DNA from: Gelidibacter sp.
GTDB taxonomy: Bacteria > Bacteroidota > Bacteroidia > Flavobacteriales > Flavobacteriaceae
NCBI GenBank assembly: GCA_010906935.1
Contig: JAAFHC010000003.1
Location: 1-42,492 of the forward strand
DNA length: 42,492 nucleotides
Direction: 5' to 3'
Below, piece by piece: positions 34,857-42,492 of this stretch. The position numbers and the translations under genes are program-made. Each line of letters begins with the position of its first letter. Position 1 is the stretch's first letter. Below the pieces are notes generated by a model. It was not told where the DNA came from and did no database searches. It was given only the letters and a program-made list of their open reading frames with translations.

Positions 34857-36485
34857 ATGAAAAAATTATTCTTATTTTTTTTATTGTTTTCAGCTTCTTT
34901 AATTGCGCAAAATAAAGTTAAAGTTGATTTAAGCAATCCAAACGCAACTATTTCTACCCATCTATATTTTTTGCAATCCGGTTCTTATGCCCCAGAAAAA
35001 GCGGGTGCAGTAATTTATGGTTACAACGATATGAAGGCGCAGGAGATTGCCATTAAATTAAAGAAAATAATGGATGCTAAAAGCCTAAAAGTTGATTTTA
35101 GCAAAGTTCCAACTGACAGCATGTATTCAGACACTACATTCACAAAGGGTGGAAATCAATACATCTTATTTCCAAAAAAAATGCCTGAAATATATTTGGA
35201 AAAAAATGAAAATAACTGGTATTATTCCAAAGAAACTTCGCTTAAGGTTTTAGAACTTTATGATTTAATGTATCCTTGGTATTCTGAAAAATTGCAGGAA
35301 ATAATTCCTGAAGTAGGGCATCGAAAACTTTTCAATGTTGAAGTTTGGCAGTATATTGGTTTGCTAATTTTACTAATTATAAGCACAGGGTTATTTTATG
35401 TGTTGCGAAAAATTGTTTATTTTATTTTAAATAAAACTCAGCATTTAATCATCAATATATCAAATGACGAGATTAAATCATCTTTGAAAAAATTGACGCG
35501 CCCGGTTGTTTTATTAATTTTAATGGCGTTTATTAAAAACACTTTGCCTTCTTTGGTGCTGCACATTGATGTATACAACTTCCTGTTTTTAACCATAAAC
35601 ATTATGGTTATTGTTTTTTGGATTTATGTGTTTATGAAATTAGTTTTGGTAATTATGAGTATTTATGCCAAATTCGCCGAATCTACCGATTCTAAATTAG
35701 ATGATCAACTGGTTCCAGTGGTGAGGAATTTCCTAATGGGAATGGTCATATTTGCTGGATTACTTAAACTATTGACACTGTTTGGAGTTGATCCTGTAAC
35801 TGTTATTGCAGGTGCTTCTATTGGTGGTATTGCGATTGCGCTGGCTTCGCAGGACACGGTTAAAAACTTTATAGGAACCATCATGATTTTTATTGACAAG
35901 CCATTTCACATTGGTGATTGGATTGAGGCAGGAACGGTTGTAGGTACTGTAGAAACTGTCGGTTTTAGATCAACTACGGTTAGGGCTGCTGACACTACTG
36001 TGTTTCAAATTCCTAATAGCCAACTTTCTGAAATGGTGGTGAATAATAAAGGTTTGCGTTCTTTCCGTCGATACACCACAAATTTGGGAATTCGTTATGA
36101 CACGCCGCCCAAACTGATTGAAGCTTTTGTGTTGGGCATCAGAAGAATTATTGAATTGGAACCATCTACAAGAACAGAGGAATTTAATGTTGAATTTGCA
36201 GGCTTTTCAGATTCTTCTTTATCCATTCTTGTGAATGTTTATTTTGTGAATTTAGATTGGGCAAATGAGCAATCCTCCAAGCACATTTTGCATATGAAAA
36301 TTTTGAAATTGGCAAGTAGCTTGGGCGTTGGGTTCGCTTTCCCTTCATCAACACTCATGATTGAACAATTTCCTGAGAAACTAACTTTTGACACCAATTA
36401 CAATAGCGATGAAAATAGAATTAAGGAAATATTGGATGCCATTAATTTACCCCAACCAGATGAAACGAGCCATAACAAATTTTGA
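34857..36485 (+). CDS. MscS-family mechanosensitive ion channel with periplasmic N-terminal domain
   Basis: 542 residues. Signal peptide (about 1-18, ending LIAQ), a periplasmic domain of unknown type (about 20-160), then membrane helices at about 165-185, 215-235, 238-265 and 290-310, with the pore helix GASIGGIAIALASQDTVKNFIGT (about 317-339) typical of MscS. The MscS beta domain follows (DKPFHIGDWIEAGTVVGTVETVGFRSTTVR ... PNSQLSEMVVNN), then an alpha/beta C-terminal domain. Likely an inner-membrane tension-gated release valve for osmotic down-shock. The 62-base gap to the following M49 gene has no promoter box I recognise, so they may be co-transcribed. Confidence 0.9.
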   Translation: MKKLFLFFLLFSASLIAQNKVKVDLSNPNATISTHLYFLQSGSYAPEKAGAVIYGYNDMKAQEIAIKLKKIMDAKSLKVDFSKVPTDSMYSDTTFTKGGNQYILFPKKMPEIYLEKNENNWYYSKETSLKVLELYDLMYPWYSEKLQEIIPEVGHRKLFNVEVWQYIGLLILLIISTGLFYVLRKIVYFILNKTQHLIINISNDEIKSSLKKLTRPVVLLILMAFIKNTLPSLVLHIDVYNFLFLTINIMVIVFWIYVFMKLVLVIMSIYAKFAESTDSKLDDQLVPVVRNFLMGMVIFAGLLKLLTLFGVDPVTVIAGASIGGIAIALASQDTVKNFIGTIMIFIDKPFHIGDWIEAGTVVGTVETVGFRSTTVRAADTTVFQIPNSQLSEMVVNNKGLRSFRRYTTNLGIRYDTPPKLIEAFVLGIRRIIELEPSTRTEEFNVEFAGFSDSSLSILVNVYFVNLDWANEQSSKHILHMKILKLASSLGVGFAFPSSTLMIEQFPEKLTFDTNYNSDENRIKEILDAINLPQPDETSHNKF

Positions 36486-36547
36486 TACACACAGAAATGA
36501 TTAATGGCGAACAGCATCTGTACCAATAAAAAATAAAATGTAAACAG

Positions 36548-38197
36548 ATGAAAAAAATTAGCATCATACTTGTCGCAATCGTATTGTTTTCTTGCAAGGA
36601 AAGCAACAACGCCCGCAAACCCATAAAACAAGTTACCGTTGAACAAAATTGGACCGATATGCAAATGAAACTTAGTAAATACGCCACCTTTAAGCTAGCA
36701 TCAGATTTAAATGTTTTAACAGAAAATGAAAGAAAAATGTTGCTAATTCTGATAAAAGCAGCTTCAATAATGAATAAATTGTTTTGGTTTGAAGCCTATG
36801 GCGACAAAAACCAGCTTTTAGATAGCATTTCAAATGAAGACACTAAAAAATTTGTAGAAATAAATTATGGCCCGTGGGATAGGCTCGATGGAAACAAACC
36901 ATTTATTGATGGCGTTGGAAACAAACCCGCGGGAGCAAATTTTTATCCGACCGATATGAAAAAATTGGAATTCGAAGCTTTTATTGATGAAAATAAATCG
37001 AGTTTGTACACTTTTATCAGAAGAAATAATGAAGGAAATCTGTACACAATTCCTTACCATATTCAATTTAAAAATGAGGTGAGAGAAGTGGCCAATTTAT
37101 TGCTGGAGGCTTCAAAATTAGCCGATGATGAAGGGCTCAAAAATTATTTGGAATTGCGCGCTCAAGCATTTTTGGACGATAAATACCAAGCCAGTGATTT
37201 GGCTTGGATGGATATGAAAACCAACACACTCGATATTGTAATTGGCCCAATTGAAACTTATGAAGACCAGCTTTTTGGAAACAAAGCTTCCCACGAAGCC
37301 TATGTGCTTATAAAAGATTTGGCTTGGAGTGAAAAATTGGCGCGTTTTGCCAGCTTTTTACCCGAGTTGCAAACTGGACTTCCAGTTTCTGAAGCCTATA
37401 AAAGTGAAATCCCCGGAACTGATTCCGATTTAAATGCCTATGATATTGTTTATTATGCTGGTGATTGCAATGCGGGCAGTAAAACCATTGCTATTAATTT
37501 GCCGAATGATGAAAGCGTTCAATTGCAAAAAGGAACCAGAAGATTGCAGTTAAAAAATGCTATGCGTGCCAAATTCGACATTATTTTAAAACCAATTTCT
37601 GAAATTTTAATTGATTCAAGTCAGCGAGAATACATCAAATTTGATGCTTTTTTTGCCAATACCATGTTTCATGAAGTTGCGCACGGGTTGGGTATAAAAA
37701 ATACCATCAACAATAAAGGCACAGTTAGAAATGCATTAAAAGAACAAGCTTCAGCTTTAGAAGAAGGAAAAGCCGATATTTTAGGGTTGTATATGGTGCA
37801 GCAAATGCATAAAAAAGGGGAATTAGATGGTGATATTAAAGATTATATGACCACTTTTATGGCAGGTATTTTTCGCTCTGTTCGTTTTGGTGCTTCAAGC
37901 GCACACGGAAAAGCAAATATGATACGTTTTAATTTCTTTAAGGAAAAAGAAGCTTTTACCAAAAATGAAGATGGCACATATAAAGTAAATTATGAAAAAA
38001 TGGAAGAAGCAATGCGGCAGTTATCGTACTTAATTTTGACTTTGCAAGGCAATGGTGATTATGAAGGTGTTGCCAAATTGGTTGAAGAAAAGGGAATAAT
38101 TTCAGCCGATTTACAACGTGATTTAGACAAGTTGAGCAAAGCCAATATTCCTGTTGATGTTATTTTTGAACAAGGAATTGAAGTTTTAGGGCTGTAA
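36548..38197 (+). CDS. M49 (dipeptidyl peptidase III)-like metallopeptidase lipoprotein
   Basis: 549 residues. Lipoprotein signal (lipobox LFSC, lipidated C16). The zinc motif is HEVAHG (H375, E376, H379), a five-residue HExxH, where classic DPP III has HExxGH. The second family motif is present as EEGKAD (E405, E406, D410; family EExx(A/R)(E/D)). Upstream, DIVYYAGDCNAGSKTIAINLPND and the general layout match bacterial DPP III-like proteins. It should remove dipeptides from peptide N-termini, at the periplasmic face if the lipoprotein call is right. Shorter than the roughly 670-740 residues of characterised DPP III as I recall them. Closed by a strong bidirectional terminator. Confidence 0.82.
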   Translation: MKKISIILVAIVLFSCKESNNARKPIKQVTVEQNWTDMQMKLSKYATFKLASDLNVLTENERKMLLILIKAASIMNKLFWFEAYGDKNQLLDSISNEDTKKFVEINYGPWDRLDGNKPFIDGVGNKPAGANFYPTDMKKLEFEAFIDENKSSLYTFIRRNNEGNLYTIPYHIQFKNEVREVANLLLEASKLADDEGLKNYLELRAQAFLDDKYQASDLAWMDMKTNTLDIVIGPIETYEDQLFGNKASHEAYVLIKDLAWSEKLARFASFLPELQTGLPVSEAYKSEIPGTDSDLNAYDIVYYAGDCNAGSKTIAINLPNDESVQLQKGTRRLQLKNAMRAKFDIILKPISEILIDSSQREYIKFDAFFANTMFHEVAHGLGIKNTINNKGTVRNALKEQASALEEGKADILGLYMVQQMHKKGELDGDIKDYMTTFMAGIFRSVRFGASSAHGKANMIRFNFFKEKEAFTKNEDGTYKVNYEKMEEAMRQLSYLILTLQGNGDYEGVAKLVEEKGIISADLQRDLDKLSKANIPVDVIFEQGIEVLGL

Positions 38198-38214
38198 TAA
38201 TTTAAGTTGTGACC

Positions 38215-38249
38215 ATAAAAAAGAGCTTTCATCGAAAGCTCTTTTTTAT
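38215..38249. terminator. Bidirectional terminator between the M49-like gene and the carboxypeptidase-regulatory-like gene
   Basis: A perfect 16-bp stem (38215-38230 with 38234-38249), 3-base loop, flanked by an A-run and a T-run; serves both convergent genes. Confidence 0.9.
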
Positions 38250-38261
38250 GATTATTCCTTA

Positions 38262-39557
38262 TTAATTTTTCTTTAGTTGCTTTTGAATTTTTTCAATGGC
38301 GGATTCAATAGGTTTATCGGGTTCAATTACATTATAGGCTCCCCAAAATTCAGGATCTTTAAATCCGGAAGTATTGTCACCCATAATTACTGAAGGTCTT
38401 AAGCGATCTTTAAGTTTGGGAAGTTGGTTGTTATCGCTTTTTTCCCAATCGGTGACTGCCATTTCAATAGTTGTATAATAAATGGTGTTGAACCATTTTT
38501 TAGCCCAGTTAATTTTAAATCCGAGTTCAACCCTGCTGTAGCCATAAACCCATTTTCCTTCTTTTTCCCGATATTCTACTTGGTAATAGGCTTCAATTGG
38601 AAGCACATCGGCGTCTTTGGGTTTTTTTACAATAAAGAACCGACTGGCTTTTTGTTTGTTTTCAAGATTTAAATAAAATTTAGCATTGGTTAAAGCCAAT
38701 GTTTGCGCATCAATATATAATTTGCCATAAAATAATGGATCAGTAACGTATTTTTTTTGTCTAAAATTTACAACGTGAATAAGCCTATTGTCAATTTTAG
38801 TGGAATTGTCAAAAGTAAAATCATAAACATCAGCCATATCTTCGTCAAATATCATTCCCGTATTTTTCATGATGTCGATATATAAGGTGTTAAATGGCCC
38901 GCCTCTGAGTTTAAAAGCCACCGTATCTAGTTTGTTGTAATCGGTGCTTTTGCGTGCTTTGTAAATTGCCAACACATCACTTTTGTCGGTAGAGTAGGGT
39001 TGTTTATAAATTTCAACCACGGCTTCTGAAAGCGATACATACGTCTTTCTTTTTTTGATGGTTTCTCTATAAAACGAAGTCATTTTTAGGTCGTCATTAA
39101 CATAATTGTCTCCTTTTCTTTTTAGCATTTCCTGCACCAATGAAGTGGCATCTTTCACATTAATTTTAACCTCAGAGAGTTCTTCTATATACGTTTCAAG
39201 TCTTACAGTGGTATTCTCCTTATTAAAATCTATTAAACTGATCACTTTACTGGTATAGCCCAAAAATGAAATAGTCACCCTGCGGCTGGTAAATTTTTTT
39301 GGAACTTTCAACAAAAAATCACCTTGCGTATTGGTCATGGTGCTGATATTTGTTCCATTAACAAGCAATGTTGCAAATTCCAAAGAATTTTTGGTTTTAC
39401 TGTCTATAACACTTCCTCGATATTCATTAAATCCGATGGTGTCATTGAGAATGATGTTGGTTGCATAGCTGGAATTTTGGAACCCGAAAATTAACAGAAA
39501 TAAAAAAAAAGAGGGTACAAAATATTTTCTGGCTGAAGATGGCACCTGTTTTATCAT
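38262..39557 (-). CDS. Carboxypeptidase-like regulatory-domain protein, exported
   Basis: 431 residues. Signal peptide or anchor (about 10-33), then a CarboxypepD_reg-like beta-sandwich (about 45-125: YRGSVIDSKTKNSLEFATLLVNGT, TNTQGDFLLKVP, VTISFLGYTSKVISL, VRLETYIEELSEV), the fold also found at the start of TonB-dependent SusC proteins. The remaining 300 residues (about 130-431) form a beta-rich domain seen in many Bacteroidota proteins of unknown function; there is no plug or barrel, so it is not a TonB receptor. Probably periplasmic or outer-membrane associated. No good promoter consensus: a CAAATTTG at 39583-39590 is the nearest. Confidence 0.8.
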   Translation of the reverse strand: MIKQVPSSARKYFVPSFFLFLLIFGFQNSSYATNIILNDTIGFNEYRGSVIDSKTKNSLEFATLLVNGTNISTMTNTQGDFLLKVPKKFTSRRVTISFLGYTSKVISLIDFNKENTTVRLETYIEELSEVKINVKDATSLVQEMLKRKGDNYVNDDLKMTSFYRETIKKRKTYVSLSEAVVEIYKQPYSTDKSDVLAIYKARKSTDYNKLDTVAFKLRGGPFNTLYIDIMKNTGMIFDEDMADVYDFTFDNSTKIDNRLIHVVNFRQKKYVTDPLFYGKLYIDAQTLALTNAKFYLNLENKQKASRFFIVKKPKDADVLPIEAYYQVEYREKEGKWVYGYSRVELGFKINWAKKWFNTIYYTTIEMAVTDWEKSDNNQLPKLKDRLRPSVIMGDNTSGFKDPEFWGAYNVIEPDKPIESAIEKIQKQLKKN

Positions 39558-39630
39558 GGTTCACAAGTTTAAGTTAAAAACACAAATTTGACTACACAAG
39601 ATACAAAATTTTCAATAATTATAAAAGAAA

Positions 39631-39662
39631 AAAAAAGGAACTGCATTGCTGTAATTCCTTTT
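39631..39662 (-). terminator. Probable terminator of the M3 peptidase gene
   Basis: Reverse strand AAAAGGAA (39662-39655) pairs with TTCCTTTT (39640-39633), imperfect inner stem, then a U-rich run. 12 bases after the stop at 39675. Confidence 0.5.
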
Positions 39663-39674
39663 AAGTTTTGTTGT

Positions 39675-41837
39675 TTAAATTGCTTTTTCTGGAACAGGAA
39701 AACCACGATCTCTAAGCAAAGCATCAATTTTGGCGTCTCGTCCACGGAATTGTTTAAATGCTTCTGCAGGATCTACAGAATTTCTCGGCGCAAATAAATA
39801 TTTCACCATTTTTGCTGCTAATTCTTTATCGTAAAATCCGCCAGGAGCTTCTTCAAATGCTTCTGAAGCATCAGCGGTAAGCACATCGGCCCACATATAA
39901 CCATAGTATGCAGTGGCATAACCTTCACCTGAAAATACATGGCCAAAATGAGGTGTGCGATGGCGCATTACCAATTCTTTTGGCATGTTCATTTGGGTTA
40001 AGGTTTCTTTTTCAAAAGCAGCTACATCAATATTTGTTGGGTCGGCCAAATGAAATTTCATATCCATAATGGCAGAAGCCAAATATTCGGTAGTAGAAAA
40101 TCCCTGGTTAAAGGTTGAAGACTTTTTAATTTTCGCAACCAATGCTGCCGGAATTGCCTCACCGGTTTTATAGTGAACCAAAAATTGGTTGATTACTTTA
40201 TCTGTTGAAAGCCAACGCTCCAATACTTGCGATTGAAATTCGGTATAATCCCTTACGCCACCGTTAAGTGTTGGGTATTTTACCTCTGCGGAAAAGAAAT
40301 GTAAGGCATGACCAAATTCGTGTAAAAATGTAGTGGCATCATCCCAAGACACCAAAACGGCTTCACCAGGAGCTGGTTTTACAAAATTCGAATTATTTGA
40401 TCCCAAAACTGTTTTTTTTCCGTCGAAGGTTGAATAATCTCTGTAAGTTGTGGCCCAAGCGCCAGATCTTTTGCCTTGTCGTGCAAAAGGATCTAAATAC
40501 CACAATCCGATGTGCTCGCCAGTTGATTTGTTGGTCACTTCCCAAACTTTCACATCTTCATGAAATACTGGAACAGTTCCGGCAGGTACAGGCGTAAATT
40601 TGAAATTAAACACTTCATCGGCTACAAAAAATAAAGCTTGGGTCAGTTTATCCAATTGCAAATATTGTTTCACTTCATCAGAATCCAAATCGTATTTTTC
40701 TTTTCTTACTTTTTCTGAATAGTACTGATAATCCCAAGGTTCAATGGTAATATTGTCATTATTTTTGTTGGCAATAGCTTGCATATCTGCAACTTCTTCT
40801 TTTACTCGGGCAATGGCTGAAGGCCAAACGGCATTCATAAGCGCCATTGCGTTTTCAGGCGTTTTAGCCATTCTGTTTTGCAAGCGCCATTCGGCAAAAT
40901 TATCAAAACCTAAAAGCGCCACGCGTTCTTTTCTTAATTTCAATATTTTGGCCACATTTTCTTTATTGTCAAATTGATCTCCATTATCGCAACGAGAATA
41001 GTAGTTTTTCCAAACTTTTTCACGTAGCGATCTTTCTTCTGAATAGGTTAAAAAAGGAGCCATGGAAGATCTTGTGTTGGTAATGGCATATTCACCTTCG
41101 CGACCTCTGTCTTTTGCAGCTTTTTCAGCGGCTTTAATCATAGATTCTGGCAATCCGCTTAATTGATCTTTTGTTAGGTAAACCACATAATTTTCTTCGT
41201 CGGCTAAAATATTATTTGAAAAAGTAGTATATATCGAAGAAAGTTCTTTATTAATGGCGGCATAACGCGCTTTTTTTACATCATCCAATTCTGCGCCATC
41301 CATGGCAAATCTTTCATAAATAAGTTTAGCAACTCTTTGTTGGTCTACTTCTAAAGGATTTTTCAAAGAATTTTCGTAAATCGTTTTAATTCTGTCGAAT
41401 AATTTTTTGTTTTGGGAAATTTTAGAGCTAAATTCCGATAATATTGGCGCCATTTCTCCCTGAATTTTTCTGAATTCCGGCGAAGATAAATTGGCGCTCC
41501 AAATTCCGTAGTATTTAAAAACGCGATCGAGAACTTCACCCGATTTTTCCATCATCACTATGGTGTTTTCAAATGTTGGGGCGTCAGCATTGTTGGTGAT
41601 GGCATCAATTTCTGCCAAATTTAAGGCCATACCTTTTTCTAAAGCCGGTTTAATATCCTGGATATTCATTTTGTCAAATGAAGGAACACCGCCATAAGGG
41701 CCTGTCCATTTTTCCAATAACACATTATTTTTTTGCATAGTTGCTGTTTTTTCTTTGATTTGCGCAAAGGTTGTTGAAACGATTAAAGTGCAAAAAACAA
41801 CTGACTTTAATGTTCTTGCCATAAAATATTTATTCAT
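39675..41837 (-). CDS. M3-family zinc oligopeptidase (Dcp-like), exported
   Basis: 720 residues. Signal peptide (about 1-26, ending TFAQ), so periplasmic, unlike cytoplasmic OpdA. M3 architecture: long helical region (about 40-440) with GPYGGVPSFDKMNIQDIKPALEKGM, then the catalytic core with the zinc helix HEFGHALH (H506, E507, H510) and the downstream Glu helix, and the conserved end region HFGHVFSGEGYATAYYGYMWADVL. Dcp-type peptidyl-dipeptidase is the closest named relative; substrates are short peptides. ATG 41837 and ATG 41822 (five residues later) both give workable signal peptides. Promoter box at 41896 and a leader hairpin at 41859-41879. Confidence 0.93.
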   Translation of the reverse strand: MNKYFMARTLKSVVFCTLIVSTTFAQIKEKTATMQKNNVLLEKWTGPYGGVPSFDKMNIQDIKPALEKGMALNLAEIDAITNNADAPTFENTIVMMEKSGEVLDRVFKYYGIWSANLSSPEFRKIQGEMAPILSEFSSKISQNKKLFDRIKTIYENSLKNPLEVDQQRVAKLIYERFAMDGAELDDVKKARYAAINKELSSIYTTFSNNILADEENYVVYLTKDQLSGLPESMIKAAEKAAKDRGREGEYAITNTRSSMAPFLTYSEERSLREKVWKNYYSRCDNGDQFDNKENVAKILKLRKERVALLGFDNFAEWRLQNRMAKTPENAMALMNAVWPSAIARVKEEVADMQAIANKNNDNITIEPWDYQYYSEKVRKEKYDLDSDEVKQYLQLDKLTQALFFVADEVFNFKFTPVPAGTVPVFHEDVKVWEVTNKSTGEHIGLWYLDPFARQGKRSGAWATTYRDYSTFDGKKTVLGSNNSNFVKPAPGEAVLVSWDDATTFLHEFGHALHFFSAEVKYPTLNGGVRDYTEFQSQVLERWLSTDKVINQFLVHYKTGEAIPAALVAKIKKSSTFNQGFSTTEYLASAIMDMKFHLADPTNIDVAAFEKETLTQMNMPKELVMRHRTPHFGHVFSGEGYATAYYGYMWADVLTADASEAFEEAPGGFYDKELAAKMVKYLFAPRNSVDPAEAFKQFRGRDAKIDALLRDRGFPVPEKAI

Positions 41838-41858
41838 AATTAGGTTGAATTTTTAAGG

Positions 41859-41879
41859 AAGCTTTTTATCAAAAAGCTT
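41859..41879 (-). repeat. Perfect hairpin in the leader of the M3 peptidase gene
   Basis: AAGCTTTTT / AAAAAGCTT, 9-bp stem with a 3-base loop, 21 bases before the ATG and downstream of the -7 box at 41896. No U-tract follows, so not a normal terminator. Confidence 0.55.
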
Positions 41880-41895
41880 GGTTGTTAATGTTTTT

Positions 41896-41903
41896 CAAAT
41901 TTA
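41896..41903 (-). promoter_or_regulatory. -7 box for the M3 peptidase gene
   Basis: Reverse strand TAAATTTG (TAnnTTTG), 58 bases before the ATG. No clear -33 TTG. Confidence 0.5.
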
Positions 41904-42016
41904 ATTATTTAAAAGGAATAATTTTAGAATAAAATACAGTTTATAATCATTTTAAAGAAGGTTCAATTTCTTTATTTGACGAAATTGAAAAGATAAACTT
42001 TCGGCTGAATCTACTA

Positions 42017-42460
42017 TTAAAAACGAATTTGTTCTTTCTTCATAAAATTTAAATAAAACTTGGTGCCCTTGCCTAAAACACTGTCGTTTTTTATGATAAT
42101 CGGGGTGCATTCCGACCTTGAAACAATGCCATCTTGATTTTTAGGTGTGGAGAAATACCATAAAATATGTATTGCGTTTTTAGCTTTATCTGTAGTTTCT
42201 TTTGTAAACTCAGGTTGTTTGAATAACTGGCTCAAAGATTTCATTTTGCCAATTTTTGGTACTTTTACAATGATGGTAGCTCCCATAATTTCCTTTACTT
42301 GAAGTTGACTAAGTCCATTTTCTATGTTGGAAATTTTAGTGTTTTGTTCAGAAAGAAATTCACTAAAAGTATTGTAATTCTTTTCTGAGACTTCTTGTGA
42401 ATACAAATAGTCTGCAAATATCAAAAAAATAAAAATAGCAGTAAAAAAGGTTCTTATCAT
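42017..42460 (-). CDS. Small exported protein of unknown function
   Basis: 147 residues. Signal peptide (about 1-22, MIRTFFTAIFIFLIFADYLYSQ). The mature part has a short helical start, then 'ENGLSQLQVKEIMGA', 'HILWYFSTPKNQDG', and 'CTPIIIKNDSVLGKGTKFYLN'. The order of a G-x-S-xx-Q-V-xx-I-M-G helix followed by W-Y-F strands and a final N-D-x-V-x-G-x-G strand recalls the SmpA/BamE fold, but the match is loose and there is no lipobox. The frame is open from TTG 42475, but ATG 42460 gives the better signal peptide. The two outermost bases of promoter sequence may be beyond view; nothing else is seen in the last 32 bases. Confidence 0.65.
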   Translation of the reverse strand: MIRTFFTAIFIFLIFADYLYSQEVSEKNYNTFSEFLSEQNTKISNIENGLSQLQVKEIMGATIIVKVPKIGKMKSLSQLFKQPEFTKETTDKAKNAIHILWYFSTPKNQDGIVSRSECTPIIIKNDSVLGKGTKFYLNFMKKEQIRF

Positions 42461-42492
42461 AAGACCAATATACAAAAAAACCTTAAAATCAA

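Overview
The window is a block of core chromosome from an AT-rich member of the Bacteroidota, almost certainly the family Flavobacteriaceae. Four things point there: type IX secretion / gliding genes (a PorT-like barrel and a full gldK-gldL-gldM-gldN run), the flavobacterial promoter core TAnnTTTG in front of many genes, almost no Shine-Dalgarno sequences, and a TamL-type lipoprotein form of the Omp85 barrel. I found no insertion sequences, phage genes, CRISPR arrays, tRNA or rRNA genes. Thirty-five protein genes cover nearly everything, and no gene-free stretch exceeds 300 bases.

Layout. 1-5700: nfu (Fe-S carrier), menG/ubiE (menaquinone methylation) and porT form a tight forward operon. It converges on trmH (reverse), which shares a crowded divergent promoter region with tamL (forward). 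5800-11400: forward single-gene or short units, fbaA, accD, rpsO, pnp and a small cysteine-rich metal-binding lipoprotein, most closed by clear hairpin terminators. 11470-18020: reverse-strand block with groES-groEL, then miaB, a sigma-54-type activator, lptE, a TPR protein and secG, an envelope-biogenesis cluster. 18250-26590: topA, an arginase-fold protein with damaged metal sites, then gldK-gldL-gldM-gldN (core of the type IX secretion motor and ring). 26660-32550: a FAD oxidoreductase overlapping a DUF983 protein tail to tail; an operon of an ABC-F ATPase, a PLP-dependent ACC-deaminase-like enzyme and a glucosaminidase/LysM lipoprotein; then a VTT/DedA-like membrane protein (reverse). 32850-42480: a YgiQ-type radical SAM protein, an MscS-type channel, an M49-like peptidase lipoprotein, and on the reverse strand a carboxypeptidase-regulatory-like protein, an M3 oligopeptidase and a small secreted protein of unknown role.

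Much of the window serves the cell envelope: outer-membrane insertion (TamL, LptE), protein export (SecG, PorT, GldKLMN), wall turnover (glucosaminidase) and osmotic release (MscS). The rest is housekeeping. I do not see a self-contained new defence or mobile system. The best candidates for something under-described are the arginase-fold protein that has lost several manganese ligands and sits directly before gldK, the metallothionein-like lipoprotein, an M49 peptidase with an HExxH rather than HExxGH zinc motif, an AccD without its zinc-ribbon cysteines, and promoters so close to start codons that several mRNAs may be nearly leaderless. Several starts are corrected from the longest reading frame using promoter position or signal-peptide logic. 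All family assignments come from reading motifs by eye, without database searches.
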